A stretch of 64,000 nt of DNA from Flavobacterium hungaricum (GTDB lineage: Bacteria; Bacteroidota; Bacteroidia; Flavobacteriales; Flavobacteriaceae). Each line of letters begins with the position of its first letter. The first letter of the stretch is position 1. The stretch spans positions 930,001-994,000 of the forward strand of contig NZ_PRDM01000001.1 in assembly GCF_015182285.1 (NCBI RefSeq), given 5' to 3'. The position numbers and the translations under genes were made by a program. Shown here piece after piece: positions 18,518-30,055 of the stretch. Under the pieces are notes generated by a model. That model was not told the origin of the DNA, made no database searches, and saw only the letters and a list, made by a program, of their open reading frames with translations.

Positions 18518-20455
18518 ATGAGAAAACTATATATCCTATGTTTAATTTTGAGCGTTACGTTTAGTTTCGCTCAAAAAACAAACTTAAAGAAAGCCGATGC
18601 TTTGTTTAGAAATTATGCCTATTTGGATGCTTCAAAAGCCTACGAAGAAATTTTGCAGAACATAAAAGATCCATCGGCTCAGACCTTAAAAAATGCAGCA
18701 GATTCCTATTATTTTATTTCGGATTCCAGAAATGCATTAAAATGGTATAGAAAACTTTACGAAGTTCAAGGAAACAATTTAACTGATATTTACTATCTGC
18801 GTTACATCCAATCCATGAAAGCCGTTATGGATTATGATCAAGCAGACAAAATCACCAAAGAATATCTGGATAAAAAAGGCGACAAAGCAGAAATCAATCG
18901 ATATGTCTATCAAAAAAAATACATGGACAGTGTTGCAAAAGCAAAACCGCTTTACGTTATTAAAAATCTAGATATCAATACCAGTAAATCAGATTTTGGA
19001 GCTACTTTCTTTAAAGATAATATCGTCTTTACATCAGCACGTGATACCACAAAATTCAGTGAGAAATTGTATACTTGGAACAATCAGCCGTTTTTAAATC
19101 TGTATTTCGCAGAAAGAAATCCAGCAGACGGAAGTTTGTTTAATGAAACGGTTTTTCTGCCAAATGTAATGACCAAATATCACGAAGCAACAGCAAGTTT
19201 TGACAAAGAAGGGAAGACAATTTATTATTCAACCAATATTGTAAAGAAAAATAAACTGGTGGTTGACGAAGCAAAAGTCAATAATTTCCAAATTGTCAAA
19301 GGAGCAATTGTAGACAATAAACTGGAAAATCCGCAAAAAGTATTTTTTGACAGCGATGAATATTCTGTCGGGCATCCATCCTTAAGTGAAGATGGACAAT
19401 GGCTTTTCTTTGCATCAGATATGCCGGGAGGTTACGGGGAAACCGATTTGTATGTTGTAAAAATTGCAGCCGACGGAACTATGAGTTCTCCGCAAAACTT
19501 AGGGCCAAAAATTAATACTATTGGTAATGAAGTCTTTCCGTTCTATCAAAACGGAGTATTGTACTTTTCTTCTGATGGACATTATGGCTGGGGAGATTTG
19601 GATATTTATGAAAGTAAATTCCTGTCAGACGGAAGTTTCTCAACTCCAAAAAATTTGGGAGCACCTGTTAACAGTAACAAAGACGACTTTTCTTTTATAA
19701 TAGACAGAACAAACAATTACGGTTATTTTTCTTCTAACAGAGCAGGAGGTAAAGGAGATGATGATATTTACTCTTTCATAAAAGGAAAACCAGTCTGCAA
19801 TCAGAGTATTTCTGGAATGGCATTGAATCATAAAAGCAAAAAACCTTTGACAGATGTGACCATTATGGCGTACAATTCTTTTAGTGAAGTTTTAGGTGAA
19901 ACCAAAACCAACTTTGACGGAAAATATGCCATTGAGGTTCCTTGTAATAAAGTGGTTAAAATGATTGCTGCAAAAATAAATTACAGCAGCGATGACAAAA
20001 CCGTTGAAACTACTGGGGAAAATGCTGGAGAAATCAAAGATGTCAATTTTGAATTGAGTAACTATGATGACTTAGTCGTTAAAAAACAAGGTGTTGAGAA
20101 AGTTGACGTAAATCCTATTTATTTTGATTATGATAAATTTGATATTACTCCAAAAGCAATCGAAGAATTGTCTAAAGTAGTTTTTATCATGCAGAAATTT
20201 CCGAATATCAGAATCAAAATTGAGTCGCATACCGATTCTCGCGGAAAAGATGCCTATAACTTAAAACTTTCAGATAATAGAGCCAAATCAACCAGAGATT
20301 ATATTCTTTCTCAGGGAATTGATGCTTCTAGAATCGAAAGCGCGATAGGATATGGTGAAAGCCGTTTGATCAATAAGTGTAAAAATGGTGTAAAATGCAC
20401 AGAAGAAGAGCATGTGCTAAATAGAAGGTCAGACTTTATCATTATTCAAAAATAG
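18518..20455 (+). CDS. OmpA-family protein with TPR, beta-propeller and regulatory domains (PorE-like)
   Basis: A 645-aa exported cell-envelope protein. After the signal peptide (ending TFSFAQ) come helical TPR-like repeats (about 25-140), a WD40/PD40-type beta-propeller (about 150-420; DEYSVGHPSLSEDGQWLFFA and GDLDIYESKF blades), a carboxypeptidase-regulatory-like beta sandwich (about 430-525) and an OmpA C-terminal peptidoglycan-binding domain (about 535-645; FDYDKFDITPKA, ESHTDSRGKDAYN, LSDNRAKSTRDYIL). This is the architecture of PorE, which anchors the type IX machinery to peptidoglycan in Porphyromonas (family knowledge). It lies 11 nt after the PorP/SprF gene, so the three genes form one operon. 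It may be a locus-specific anchor and not the core PorE. Confidence 0.92.
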   Translation: MRKLYILCLILSVTFSFAQKTNLKKADALFRNYAYLDASKAYEEILQNIKDPSAQTLKNAADSYYFISDSRNALKWYRKLYEVQGNNLTDIYYLRYIQSMKAVMDYDQADKITKEYLDKKGDKAEINRYVYQKKYMDSVAKAKPLYVIKNLDINTSKSDFGATFFKDNIVFTSARDTTKFSEKLYTWNNQPFLNLYFAERNPADGSLFNETVFLPNVMTKYHEATASFDKEGKTIYYSTNIVKKNKLVVDEAKVNNFQIVKGAIVDNKLENPQKVFFDSDEYSVGHPSLSEDGQWLFFASDMPGGYGETDLYVVKIAADGTMSSPQNLGPKINTIGNEVFPFYQNGVLYFSSDGHYGWGDLDIYESKFLSDGSFSTPKNLGAPVNSNKDDFSFIIDRTNNYGYFSSNRAGGKGDDDIYSFIKGKPVCNQSISGMALNHKSKKPLTDVTIMAYNSFSEVLGETKTNFDGKYAIEVPCNKVVKMIAAKINYSSDDKTVETTGENAGEIKDVNFELSNYDDLVVKKQGVEKVDVNPIYFDYDKFDITPKAIEELSKVVFIMQKFPNIRIKIESHTDSRGKDAYNLKLSDNRAKSTRDYILSQGIDASRIESAIGYGESRLINKCKNGVKCTEEEHVLNRRSDFIIIQK

Positions 20456-20564
20456 CTTTATATTTGTATTGTAATTATTTGATTATCAATGTAAAGTATA
20501 AAACGTCGAAACCATTTGGAAGTTGGTTTTTATTAATTCTTTTTTAAGAATAATGGACAAGGAG

Positions 20565-20599
20565 AAAATCAGACTGCATGAATTTGCAGTCTGATTTTT
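20565..20599 (+). terminator. Intrinsic terminator of the adhesin-PorP/SprF-OmpA operon
   Basis: A perfect 14-bp stem, AAAATCAGACTGCA (20565-20578) with its complement at 20585-20598, around a 6-nt loop and ending in TTTTT. Confidence 0.88.
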
Positions 20600-20694
20600 G
20601 ATTTTATAAAACTTTCAATTTTAATGCTCTCGAACAAAAATAAATCCTAATTTTGATATTTAGTTATCCATTATTCCAATCTGCAATATTTTAA

Positions 20695-23372
<2,678 letters not shown>

Positions 23373-23386
<14 letters not shown>

Positions 23387-24287
23387 TTCTGCCTTGATTG
23401 GTATGCGCTTTGTCTTTGTCAAAATAAAAATCGATACGGCCTAGATTTATTCCATAGCAGCCAACCTGATTTACCAGAACATTTTCTCCTGCTTTATTTT
23501 TAACAATAGTCGGTTTGTCAAGAAAAGTATGTGTATGTCCGCCAATAATCAAATCGATATCCTGCGTTTGTTCGGCAAATTTAAGATCAGAAATCTTATT
23601 TTCATCGTCTTTATATTTGTAACCTAAATGCGAAAGACAAATAACTAAATCGCATTTTTGTTCTTTCTTTAAAAACTGTGTCATATCCTGAGCAACTTCA
23701 ACAGGATTATTATAAACAGTCTCCAAGTATAATTTTTTATCTACTAAACCTTGTAATTCAATTCCAACACCAAAAACACCAACCTTAATTCCGTTTTTAT
23801 TAAAGATTTTGTACGGCTTAACATGTCCGTCCATAACCGTGTTTTTAAAATCATAATTCGAGTTGATAAAATCAAAACTAGCATGCGGCAGCTGCGCATA
23901 TAACCCGTCAAGACCATTGTCAAAATCATGATTTCCGATAGTGGAAGCGTCATATTTCATCATACTCATCAGCTTAAATTCCAATTCACCTCCATAATAA
24001 TTAAAATAAGGAGTTCCCTGAAAAATATCTCCAGCATCTAATAAAAGCACATTCGGATTTTCTCTACGAATGGTTTCTATCAAAGCAGCACGTCGCGACA
24101 CGCCTCCTTTATTAGGATTACGCGGATCGTCTGCTGGAAAAGGATCAATGTGGCTGTGCACATCATTAGTATGTAGAATGGTTAGATGCTTAATTTCGTC
24201 GTAAGTTTCAAAACTGCTCAAAGACAATCCTAAACTTAATAGGGCAGTACTTGCTGCTGTTTTTTCGATAAACTCTCTTCTTTTCAT
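23373..24287 (-). CDS. Metallophosphatase (5'-nucleotidase N-terminal domain), Tat-type signal
   Basis: A 304-residue calcineurin-like phosphoesterase matching the N-terminal catalytic half of UshA-type 5'-nucleotidases. Metal-binding motifs are intact: LHTNDVHSHIDP, LLLDAGDIFQGTPYFN, IGNHDFDNGLDG, LSHLGYK and IGGHTHTFLD. The N-terminus KRREFIEKTAASTALLSLGL looks like a twin-arginine signal, so the folded enzyme is probably exported. The C-terminal substrate-binding domain is absent; it is encoded separately by the gene just upstream (24329-25108), 41 nt away. Together they make a split nucleotidase involved in extracellular nucleotide or UDP-sugar use (inference). Confidence 0.92.
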
Positions 24288-24328
24288 TTTATATTTTATT
24301 TTGTGAAAGCGCTGGTATATTTTAAATT

Positions 24329-25108
24329 TTATTCTTCCGTAATTCTGATATTTTTTGGAGCAGTAACGGTGTCCACTTCTTTAAAATAATCAATTAACAC
24401 ATTTCTCAATTTGTAATTAAGATCAAATTTTTGAGTGTTTTTGGCAAAGAAAGTCATGCTGTCACCGCCATTTGCCAAATAATCATTTGTAGCAACATAA
24501 TACGTTTTATTAAGATCAAGCGGTTTTCCTTGAATCAATATGTCTTTAGCCGCATTTTGTTTCGTAATCGTAAAAGTCATTCCAGACAAAGGCTGTGGTT
24601 TTTTCTCCTTAATAATGTAAGCTGCGATTTCTAGAATCTGTTCTCCTTTTAAGGCTAAAACAACCAGATTGTTTTCAAAAGGCATAATTTCAAAAGCCGT
24701 TCTTGTAGTGACATTTCCTTTAGGAAGAATAGCGCGGATACCGCCGTGATTTAATAAACATAAATCAATGCTCTTTTTTTCGCGTTTTTCAAAAACAAGG
24801 TTTCCTCTTTGCAGACAGACATCTGCTAATAGGCTTCCAATGCTCGTCTGCCATTTTCCAGTGCTTTTGTCAAGTGTTTCAGGAGCATAAGCCAAAACGT
24901 TGTCCAAATCTTTGTTAATGTGGTCGCGATAAGGTTTAATAAAGTTTTCAATCTCTGGAGTTTCTGCAGTCTTCTCAGTAACAGGAAGTTGTTTTCCTTC
25001 GATTTTGGTTAAATTATAGTTTTTCTGACTGCAGGAAACTATAAAAAAAAGTGTTAAGAATATAACAAAAAGTTTTAAAAATCCGTTATACTTTTTTAGT
25101 TTTACCAT
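24329..25108 (-). CDS. 5'-nucleotidase C-terminal domain lipoprotein
   Basis: A 259-residue lipoprotein with lipobox-like FIVSC at the end of the signal sequence. The mature part matches the C-terminal substrate-specificity domain of 5'-nucleotidases: GSLLADVCL, LLNHGGIRAILPKG, RTAFEIMPFENNLVVLALKG and YYVATNDYLANGGDSMTFF. It has no metallophosphatase motifs, which are in the next gene of the operon. The two proteins probably act as a pair at the outer membrane or in the periplasm. Paired-gene organisation is common in Flavobacteriia as far as I recall. Confidence 0.92.
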   Translation of the reverse strand: MVKLKKYNGFLKLFVIFLTLFFIVSCSQKNYNLTKIEGKQLPVTEKTAETPEIENFIKPYRDHINKDLDNVLAYAPETLDKSTGKWQTSIGSLLADVCLQRGNLVFEKREKKSIDLCLLNHGGIRAILPKGNVTTRTAFEIMPFENNLVVLALKGEQILEIAAYIIKEKKPQPLSGMTFTITKQNAAKDILIQGKPLDLNKTYYVATNDYLANGGDSMTFFAKNTQKFDLNYKLRNVLIDYFKEVDTVTAPKNIRITEE

Positions 25109-25155
25109 TTTAAATGCAACTTAAATAATTAATTTTGTAATCTGGTAAAAGTACT

Positions 25156-25668
25156 ATGTTTTTGAATTATATAAAGGAATTTTTTGTAAAAAAATCATTA
25201 AAAAATAACTGGAGTAATCAAAAAAACGAAGTCTTTTCTAAGGATGTTCAAACGATTGGTTTGTTGGTAGATGAAAGTGAATTTCTCGAATCAAAAGCGC
25301 TGATACAAGAATTAACGCTTCACGGAATTGCTCCAGAAAACATTAAAATAGTCGCGTACAGAGATAAAATTGAAAAGAAAAAAACGTATTCTAGGCCTAC
25401 TTTTGGTAAAAAACACATCGATTGGAAAGGGGAGATTACAGCAGATTTTTTGAACGATTTTATTCAAACAGAATTTGATATTCTGATTAGTTATTACGAC
25501 ATCGAAAAAGCAGTTTTAATGCTCGTAACCAAAAAGTCAAAAGCAAAATTTAAAATTGGTTTTTCTTCTGTAGATGCAGGTTTAAACCGTTGGATGATTA
25601 ATACCGGCAGAGAGAATTACAAACTTTTCGTTTCCGAATTGTTTAAGTATTTAAAAAGTATAAAATAA
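25156..25668 (+). CDS. Conserved flavobacterial protein (DUF6913-like)
   Basis: A 170-residue soluble protein without export signal. From memory it resembles a family confined to Flavobacteriia (DUF6913) that sits before dapA; function unknown. Visible features are a basic N-terminal helix (YIKEFFVKKSLKNNW), a Rossmann-like strand pattern with GLLVDESEFLES, a motif RPTFGKKHIDWKG, and FDILISYYDIEKAVL. A -7-like TAATTTTG at 25130-25137 lies 18 nt before the ATG without a good -33 box. dapA follows after 12 nt, so they probably share a transcript. Confidence 0.83.
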   Translation: MFLNYIKEFFVKKSLKNNWSNQKNEVFSKDVQTIGLLVDESEFLESKALIQELTLHGIAPENIKIVAYRDKIEKKKTYSRPTFGKKHIDWKGEITADFLNDFIQTEFDILISYYDIEKAVLMLVTKKSKAKFKIGFSSVDAGLNRWMINTGRENYKLFVSELFKYLKSIK

Positions 25669-25680
25669 ATTAGTTAAAAT

Positions 25681-26562
25681 ATGCAATCATTAATAGGAAC
25701 TGGTGTTGCCCTTGTAACTCCATTTAAAAAAGATTTTTCAGTAGATATCGAAGCTTTGCAGAGAATCGTAAACTTTTCTATAGACGGAGGAGTTGAATAT
25801 CTTGTAGTAATGGGGACAACCGCAGAAAATGCCACCCTAACTGCTGACGAAAAAGAATTGGTTATCAATACAGTAATCGATGTAAATAAAGGAAGACTGC
25901 CTCTTGTTCTAGGAGTAGGAGGAAACAATACCATGCAGGTTGTAGAGGAGTTAAAAACCAGAGATTTTAGTGCTTTTGAAGCTATATTATCGGTTTCTCC
26001 TTATTATAATAAACCAACACAAGAAGGAATTTATCAGCATTTTAAAGCAATTGCAGAAGCTTCTCCAGTTCCTGTAATTTTATATAACGTTCCAGGAAGA
26101 ACTTCAAGTAATATGCTTCCTGCAACGGTAGTGCGTTTGGCTAATGATTTTGAAAATGTTGTAGCCATAAAAGAAGCTGCAGGAGATATGGCGCAGGCTA
26201 TGCAGATTATTAAAAATGCACCAAGTGATTTCTTAGTGATTTCTGGTGATGATATGCTGGCGCTGCCTATCGTTTTAGCAGGCGGAGCAGGGGTAATTTC
26301 TGTAATCGGGCAGGGATTTCCTAAAGAATTTTCAGAAATGATTCGTTTAGGACTCAATAAAAAAGCCGCTGACGCGTTTAAAACACATTATTTTCTTTCT
26401 GACAGTATCGATATGATTTTTGAGCAGGGAAATCCAGCCGGAATCAAACAAATATTCCAGGCATTAGGAATTGCAGACAATACGGTTCGTCTTCCGTTAG
26501 TAACTGTTGATGATTCGCTCGCGTCAAGATTAAATGAATTTGTGAAAAATAGTATAAAATAA
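25681..26562 (+). CDS. dapA: 4-hydroxy-tetrahydrodipicolinate synthase
   Basis: A 293-aa TIM-barrel aldolase condensing pyruvate with aspartate semialdehyde, the first committed step to lysine and diaminopimelate. Family motifs are intact: [22 protein letters not shown] (substrate loop), [16 protein letters not shown] with the catalytic Tyr, VAIKEAAGD with the Schiff-base Lys, and SGDDMLALP. Note AENA where many enzymes have GE(S/A), a variation seen in Bacteroidetes. It lies 12 nt behind the DUF6913-like gene. Confidence 0.97.
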   Translation: MQSLIGTGVALVTPFKKDFSVDIEALQRIVNFSIDGGVEYLVVMGTTAENATLTADEKELVINTVIDVNKGRLPLVLGVGGNNTMQVVEELKTRDFSAFEAILSVSPYYNKPTQEGIYQHFKAIAEASPVPVILYNVPGRTSSNMLPATVVRLANDFENVVAIKEAAGDMAQAMQIIKNAPSDFLVISGDDMLALPIVLAGGAGVISVIGQGFPKEFSEMIRLGLNKKAADAFKTHYFLSDSIDMIFEQGNPAGIKQIFQALGIADNTVRLPLVTVDDSLASRLNEFVKNSIK

Positions 26563-26603
26563 ACGTCACGTTTACGGTATTTTAATATACTAAAAAATAT
26601 ATT

Positions 26604-26633
26604 TTGTAGTAGCTAAATTAATAACTAAATTTG
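26604..26633 (+). promoter_or_regulatory. Bacteroidetes-type promoter of bamD-rpoZ-coaBC
   Basis: TTG at 26604-26606, 19 nt, then TAAATTTG at 26626-26633: both boxes and spacing match the consensus. The start of transcription should be near 26640, about 60 nt before the bamD ATG. Confidence 0.72.
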
Positions 26634-26700
26634 CCACCGAAACTTCGGTGTGATTTTGCTTTGGCATAATTGTCTCAGAGATCATAATAAAAGTAAGAAA

Positions 26701-27495
26701 ATGAAAAAAATAGTTGCGCTTTTAATTGTTGCGGTTCTTATTTGCTCTTGCAGCGAATACCAAAAAGTGTTGAAGAATGATGATGTTGCGGCTAAGTTTG
26801 ACCTTGCAACCAGAATGTACGAAGCTGGAAAATATAATAAAGCAATTCGCCTTTTTGAGCAGTTATCGGCTTCTTACAGAGGAAAACCCCAGGCAGAAAA
26901 ACTTTTTTATATGTTTTCACAATCTTACTACAAAACTAAGCAATACTATTTGGCTGGTTATCAGTTTGAAAGTTTTGTTTCGGGGTATCCAAGAAGTGAA
27001 AAAGTACAGGAAGCAGCCTTTTTGGGAGCTTACAGTTATTCAAAATTAGCGCCTGTTTACAGTTTAGATCAGACAGATACAGTTAAGGCTTTGGATAAAT
27101 TACAAGCTTTTATTGATAATTATCCTAATTCAGAATACATTCCTCAGGCAAATGCAACTGTTCAAGTGCTGAATGGTAAATTAGAGAAAAAAGCCTATGA
27201 AAATGCAAAAGGTTATAATACAATTTCGGATTATAAATCTGCATTAGTGGCTTTTGATAATTTTATTGCTGATTTTCCAGGAACACCTTTTAAAGAAGAC
27301 GCTTTGTTTTATAAATACGATTCAGCATACCAATTGGCAGTAAACAGTATTCCTTCTAAAATGGAAGAACGTTTAAATGTTGCAAAAGCAGCTTACAACA
27401 ATTTGATAAAATTTAAAAGCGACACAAAATATAAAAAACAAGCAGACGAAATGTATGCTAGAGTTGAAACAGATTTACAAAAATATACTAAATAA
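26701..27495 (+). CDS. bamD: Outer membrane assembly lipoprotein BamD
   Basis: A 264-residue lipoprotein of the BAM complex, which inserts beta-barrels in the outer membrane. ATG 26701 (MKKIVALLIVAVLICSCSEY) was chosen because it gives a proper lipobox ending at Cys; an upstream in-frame ATG at 26650 would spoil the signal peptide. The mature part is a series of TPR-like helices (AGKYNKAIRLFEQL, QYYLAGYQFESFVSGYPRS, NYPNSEYIPQA, ALVAFDNFIADFPGTPF), as expected for BamD. It is followed 9 nt later by rpoZ, the common Bacteroidetes order dapA-bamD-rpoZ-coaBC-porD-recN. Confidence 0.93.
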   Translation: MKKIVALLIVAVLICSCSEYQKVLKNDDVAAKFDLATRMYEAGKYNKAIRLFEQLSASYRGKPQAEKLFYMFSQSYYKTKQYYLAGYQFESFVSGYPRSEKVQEAAFLGAYSYSKLAPVYSLDQTDTVKALDKLQAFIDNYPNSEYIPQANATVQVLNGKLEKKAYENAKGYNTISDYKSALVAFDNFIADFPGTPFKEDALFYKYDSAYQLAVNSIPSKMEERLNVAKAAYNNLIKFKSDTKYKKQADEMYARVETDLQKYTK

Positions 27496-27504
27496 AAACA
27501 AGTC

Positions 27505-27822
27505 ATGGATTTAAAAAAGACGAATGCTCCTGTAAATACAATAACTTACAACAAAACAGTTATTGAAGAGCCAACAGGAAATGTGTATGAAGCAATTACC
27601 ATTATGGCTAAAAGAGCAAATCAAATTAATTCTGAAATTAAAAAAGAATTGACTGAGAAATTAGAAGAATTTGCTACTTACAATGACAGTCTTGAAGAAG
27701 TTTTTGAAAATAAAGAACAAATTGAAGTTTCTAAATTTTACGAAAAATTACCAAAACCACACGCTTTAGCTGTTCAAGAATGGTTAGACGGTAAAACTTA
27801 CCACAGAAGTTCAAACAAATAA
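27505..27822 (+). CDS. rpoZ: DNA-directed RNA polymerase omega subunit (Bacteroidetes type)
   Basis: A 105-residue protein of the Rpb6/omega family, which helps fold and assemble the beta' subunit. The recognisable omega core is GNVYEAITIMAKRANQIN followed by an acidic linker and a C-terminal segment HALAVQEWLDGKTYHR that is typical of Bacteroidetes. Its place between bamD and coaBC is conserved in the phylum and supports the call. Spacing is 9 nt on each side. Confidence 0.9.
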   Translation: MDLKKTNAPVNTITYNKTVIEEPTGNVYEAITIMAKRANQINSEIKKELTEKLEEFATYNDSLEEVFENKEQIEVSKFYEKLPKPHALAVQEWLDGKTYHRSSNK

Positions 27823-27831
27823 TACAGTACA

Positions 27832-29046
27832 ATGTCAGTTTTAAACGGGAAAAAGATTTTACTCGGAGTATCCGGTGGAATCGCAGCCTATAAAACAGCC
27901 TCATTAGTACGACTTTTTATAAAAGCAGGTGCACATGTCCAAGTGATCATGACACCTGCTTCTAAGGATTTTGTAACCCCGCTTACATTATCTACCTTAT
28001 CAAAAAATCCAGTACATTCAAGTTTCTTTAACGAAGAAGATGCAGATGCAGTTTGGAATAATCACGTAGAATTGGGTCTTTGGGCCGATATCATGCTGGT
28101 TGCTCCTGCTACTGCCAATACATTGTCTAAAATGGCCACAGGAAACTGTGACAATCTGTTAATTGCAGTCTATTTATCGGCAAAATGCCCAGTGTATTTT
28201 GCGCCTGCAATGGATTTAGATATGTATAAACACCCATCAACATTGTCTAGTTTTGCTGCCTTAAAGCAGTTTGGAAACATCATGATTCCAGCTGAAAGTG
28301 GAGAATTGGCTAGTGGTTTGTCAGGAGAAGGTCGTATGGCTGAACCAGAAAATATTATTGCATTTCTAGAAGCCGATCTGGAAAGTAAACTGCCTTTGAA
28401 AGGAAAGAAAATACTCGTAACAGCAGGGCCAACCTATGAAGCGATCGATCCAGTACGTTTTATTGGAAACCATTCTTCTGGAAAAATGGGATTTGATATT
28501 GCTAATGAAGCTGCAAATCTAGGAGCAGAAGTCTTTTTGATAGCTGGACCTACACATTATAAAGCTAAAAATAGCTTAGTAAAAGTAATTAATGTCGTTT
28601 CTGCACAAGAAATGTACGATGCCTGTCATATTTATTTTGATGAAGTTGACGCTGCAATTGCAGCTGCGGCGGTAGCAGATTACAAACCTAAGTTCGTTGC
28701 AGATCAGAAGATTAAAAAAACGACAGCGGAGTTTTCTATAGAACTCGAAAAGACTAAGGATATATTATTTTCATTAGGAACTGTTAAAAAAAATCAGTTT
28801 TTAATTGGATTTGCGTTAGAAACACAAAATGAAATTGAAAATGCAAAGTTGAAAATTCAGAAAAAAAACTTAGATTTGATTGTTTTAAATTCCTTACAAG
28901 ATGAAGGAGCTGGTTTTAAAAAAGAAACCAATAAAGTAACTTTTATTGATAAAAATTTTAAAATCGAACCAATGGAATTAAAATCAAAAGAATCGGTTGC
29001 ATCTGATATTTTAAACAAAGTGATTTTGCATTTTTCAGAATCTTAA
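27832..29046 (+). CDS. coaBC: Bifunctional phosphopantothenoylcysteine decarboxylase/phosphopantothenate-cysteine ligase
   Basis: A 404-aa two-domain enzyme of coenzyme A synthesis. The N-terminal CoaC flavoprotein domain (1-180) has GVSGGIAAYKTASLVR, a His in the NHVELGLWAD segment, the PATANTLSKMATG loop and the PAMDLDMY motif. The C-terminal CoaB ligase domain (about 188-404) begins KKILVTAGPTYEAIDPVRFI and has NHSSGKMG, AAAVADYKPK and KTKDIL. Both halves look complete. CoaE, a later step in the same pathway, is also in this window at 34829. Confidence 0.97.
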   Translation: MSVLNGKKILLGVSGGIAAYKTASLVRLFIKAGAHVQVIMTPASKDFVTPLTLSTLSKNPVHSSFFNEEDADAVWNNHVELGLWADIMLVAPATANTLSKMATGNCDNLLIAVYLSAKCPVYFAPAMDLDMYKHPSTLSSFAALKQFGNIMIPAESGELASGLSGEGRMAEPENIIAFLEADLESKLPLKGKKILVTAGPTYEAIDPVRFIGNHSSGKMGFDIANEAANLGAEVFLIAGPTHYKAKNSLVKVINVVSAQEMYDACHIYFDEVDAAIAAAAVADYKPKFVADQKIKKTTAEFSIELEKTKDILFSLGTVKKNQFLIGFALETQNEIENAKLKIQKKNLDLIVLNSLQDEGAGFKKETNKVTFIDKNFKIEPMELKSKESVASDILNKVILHFSES

Positions 29047-29113
29047 TTTTAAATCTGTTTCTAAAACATAAATTTGAGATAATTTATGTTTGTAAATCAA
29101 TATCTAAAATAAC

Positions 29114-29998
29114 ATGAATAGAATAGCTGCACTTTTAGTTTTTTTCAGTTTTGGCTTCTTGCAGGCTCAACAGCTAAATTGTATTGTAACTATTAATACA
29201 GAAAGACTTCCAAATCCGAATCAGCAGGTTTTTAAAACATTGCAGACTTCTCTTTCAGAATTTGTAAACAAAACAGATTGGACAGGTGCCGTTTTAAAAC
29301 AAAATGAACGAATTAACTGTTCTATGTACATTACGTTATCATCAAACAGTTCCGATCAGTTTACAGGGACAATTCAGGTTCAGTCATCAAGATTGATTTT
29401 TAATTCGACTTATTCTTCGCCTGTTTTAAATTTTAATGATAAAGACTTTAATTTTAAATACACAGAATACGAGCCTCTATTATTTAACCCAAACGTTTAC
29501 GAATCAAATTTGGTTTCTGTTATTTCTTTTTACAGCTATTTGATTTTAGGCATGGATGCCGACACTTTTCAGATGGGAGCAGGAAATCAATATCTTGAGA
29601 CGGCTCAGAATATCGCAAACGTAGCACAGCAAGGCGGTTTTAAAGGCTGGACTCAATCAGACGGACTTCAGAATCGTTATTATTTAATCAATGATATGAT
29701 TGCGCCTACTTATAGTGATCTTCGTCAAACCATGTTTTTATATCACACAGGTTTAGATGCTATGAGTCTTGATTTAAAAGCTTCTAAAGAGAAAATAAAA
29801 GGCTCACTAATGCTAATTGGAAAACTGGCATCTGTAAAGCCAAATGCTTTTATTACCAGAGTATTTTTTGATGCAAAATCAGACGAAATTGTCTCTATTT
29901 TTTCAGGTGGTCCCAGTATTCCAGTCACCGATCTGACCGATGTTTTGAATAAAGTTTCGCCATTGAATTCAACCAAATGGTCGCAAATTAAATTTTAG
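29114..29998 (+). CDS. porD: Type IX secretion protein PorD (DUF4835)
   Basis: A 294-aa exported protein with signal peptide ending FLQAQ. It matches the PorD/DUF4835 family by its start QLNCIVTINTERLPNPNQQVF, the YEPLLFNPNVYESNLVSVISFY segment and LILGMDADTF. PorD is linked to type IX secretion in Porphyromonas, where loss affects secretion; its exact role is unclear (family knowledge). The position between coaBC and recN is conserved in Bacteroidetes. Two -7-like boxes (TAAATTTG 29069-29076, TATGTTTG 29085-29092) lie upstream, so it may also have its own promoter. Confidence 0.92.
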   Translation: MNRIAALLVFFSFGFLQAQQLNCIVTINTERLPNPNQQVFKTLQTSLSEFVNKTDWTGAVLKQNERINCSMYITLSSNSSDQFTGTIQVQSSRLIFNSTYSSPVLNFNDKDFNFKYTEYEPLLFNPNVYESNLVSVISFYSYLILGMDADTFQMGAGNQYLETAQNIANVAQQGGFKGWTQSDGLQNRYYLINDMIAPTYSDLRQTMFLYHTGLDAMSLDLKASKEKIKGSLMLIGKLASVKPNAFITRVFFDAKSDEIVSIFSGGPSIPVTDLTDVLNKVSPLNSTKWSQIKF

Positions 29999-30055
29999 TA
30001 TAAAACCCGTTTACAAATTTTCAATAGTTAACTATTATATTACATTTTTACCCCT

